Source: Chionis minor (taxonomy: Eukaryota > Chordata > Aves > Charadriiformes > Chionididae). From it: DNA of 64,000 bases. The stretch lies in contig VZSF01003260.1 in assembly GCA_013398295.1 (NCBI GenBank), positions 1,252,580 to 1,316,579 on the forward strand. The letters run 5' to 3'. Positions within the stretch are counted from its first letter, which is position 1, and each line of letters begins with the position of its first letter. The notes under the pieces are model-generated. The model was not told where the DNA came from and did not search any database. It worked only from the letters and a program-made list of their open reading frames with translations. A program made the translations under genes and the position numbers. This document shows, one piece after another, positions 63,601 to 64,000 of this stretch.

Positions 63601-64000
63601 TGTGGTTCCAGGCATTTTTGTAGGCTTACATAAAAGAGAGGGTTACACCCCGCAGACTTCTGAAATTTGTACAGATGTTCTTATTTCTATTTAATCAGGC
63701 CATGCCTATTACTTAGCAGAAAAGATAATTTGAGAGAAAGTATTTTCATGCCTTAATCACATTAGCTGAGTTCCAAATGAATTGCTACCTTTAGGCATTA
63801 TTTTTAGTCACAGGCAACAGAGTTGTTTGGTTTTTCCATCTTTCTTTTTTTAACATGATCCAATCACGTGTATCAAAATATTAATTTATGAATAATTTTC
63901 TCAAATAATAAAGAATAAAATATAAAGGACTGATGCTAAATAATTTTTATAAATACATTTACATCAGTACAAAGTTATATACAAAACTATTAATGGGCAA

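Larger units (their letters stand above)
38078..64000 (-). other. At least 25.9 kb of the upstream intron; no first-LRR exon found
   Basis: The exon encoding the first LRR and LRRNT should precede 38077 in the transcript. I scanned the plus strand for the complement of an LSNNKI-type motif next to a CTTAC or CTCAC donor and found no acceptable candidate. The region holds a long hairpin (39966-40050), short inverted repeats, microsatellites, G/C homopolymer runs near 46 kb and moderately CpG-rich patches near 51.5-52.9 and 60.0-60.6 kb. Open frames of 100-147 codons at 45589-46032, 48462-48815, 51776-52162 and 60157-60531 have no recognisable domains and look like chance frames. Confidence 0.6.

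Noticed and set aside
1..64000. CRISPR arrays, bacterial operons, rRNA or tRNA genes
   Set aside because: No regularly spaced direct repeats with unique spacers, no dense coding, and no conserved RNA gene motifs were seen.

Overview
The window is vertebrate nuclear DNA and most likely comes from a bird, or another sauropsid. It is AT-rich and gene-poor. Its recognisable coding sequence consists of short exons with canonical splice sites. It carries several CR1 LINE fragments, one of which ends in the ATTCTATG-type tail typical of avian and reptile CR1. There is no bacterial organisation: no operons, ribosome binding sites, tRNA or rRNA genes, or CRISPR. Most open frames present are chance frames in intron sequence.

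One gene can be supported. It lies on the minus strand and crosses most or all of the window. It is an adhesion G-protein-coupled receptor of the ADGRA subfamily (group III, relatives of GPR123/GPR124/GPR125). Five consecutive internal exons are visible, in transcript order: three 72-nt leucine-rich-repeat exons (38077-38006, 33329-33258, 24068-23997), the LRR C-terminal cap exon (23218-23055) and the first exon of the Ig-like domain (7386-7173). All splice phases agree and all acceptors and donors are AG/GT. The signal peptide, LRRNT and first LRR should lie above base 64000. The rest of the Ig domain, the hormone-receptor/GAIN region and the seven-helix region should lie below base 1. The protein matches neither ADGRA3 nor ADGRA2 throughout: the LRR and cap resemble ADGRA2, while the Ig part is slightly nearer ADGRA3. 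A third paralogue, an ADGRA1 that keeps the long ectodomain, is my favoured reading but is not proven.

Layout: 1-210 CR1 reverse-transcriptase fragment (minus); 211-7172 intron; 7173-7386 Ig exon; 7387-23054 a 15.7-kb intron holding a CR1 3' end, a GTAAG-rich tract, a long unexplained open frame (18840-19772) and a 30-bp tandem repeat (about 21458-21660); 23055-24068 cap exon and LRR exon separated by a 778-bp intron; 24069-33257 a 9.2-kb intron with an old CR1-like remnant near 32 kb; 33258-38077 two LRR exons with a younger 5'-truncated CR1 between exons at 34.1-34.9 kb; and 38078-64000 at least 25.9 kb of the next upstream intron, with a striking near-perfect hairpin at 40 kb and one speculative plus-strand exon at 46.7 kb.

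No undescribed multi-gene system is visible. The items most worth a second look are the paralogue identity and its retained ectodomain, the 238-codon orphan frame, the in-frame 30-bp repeat and the long hairpin. All comparisons with human paralogues were made from memory, without alignment software.
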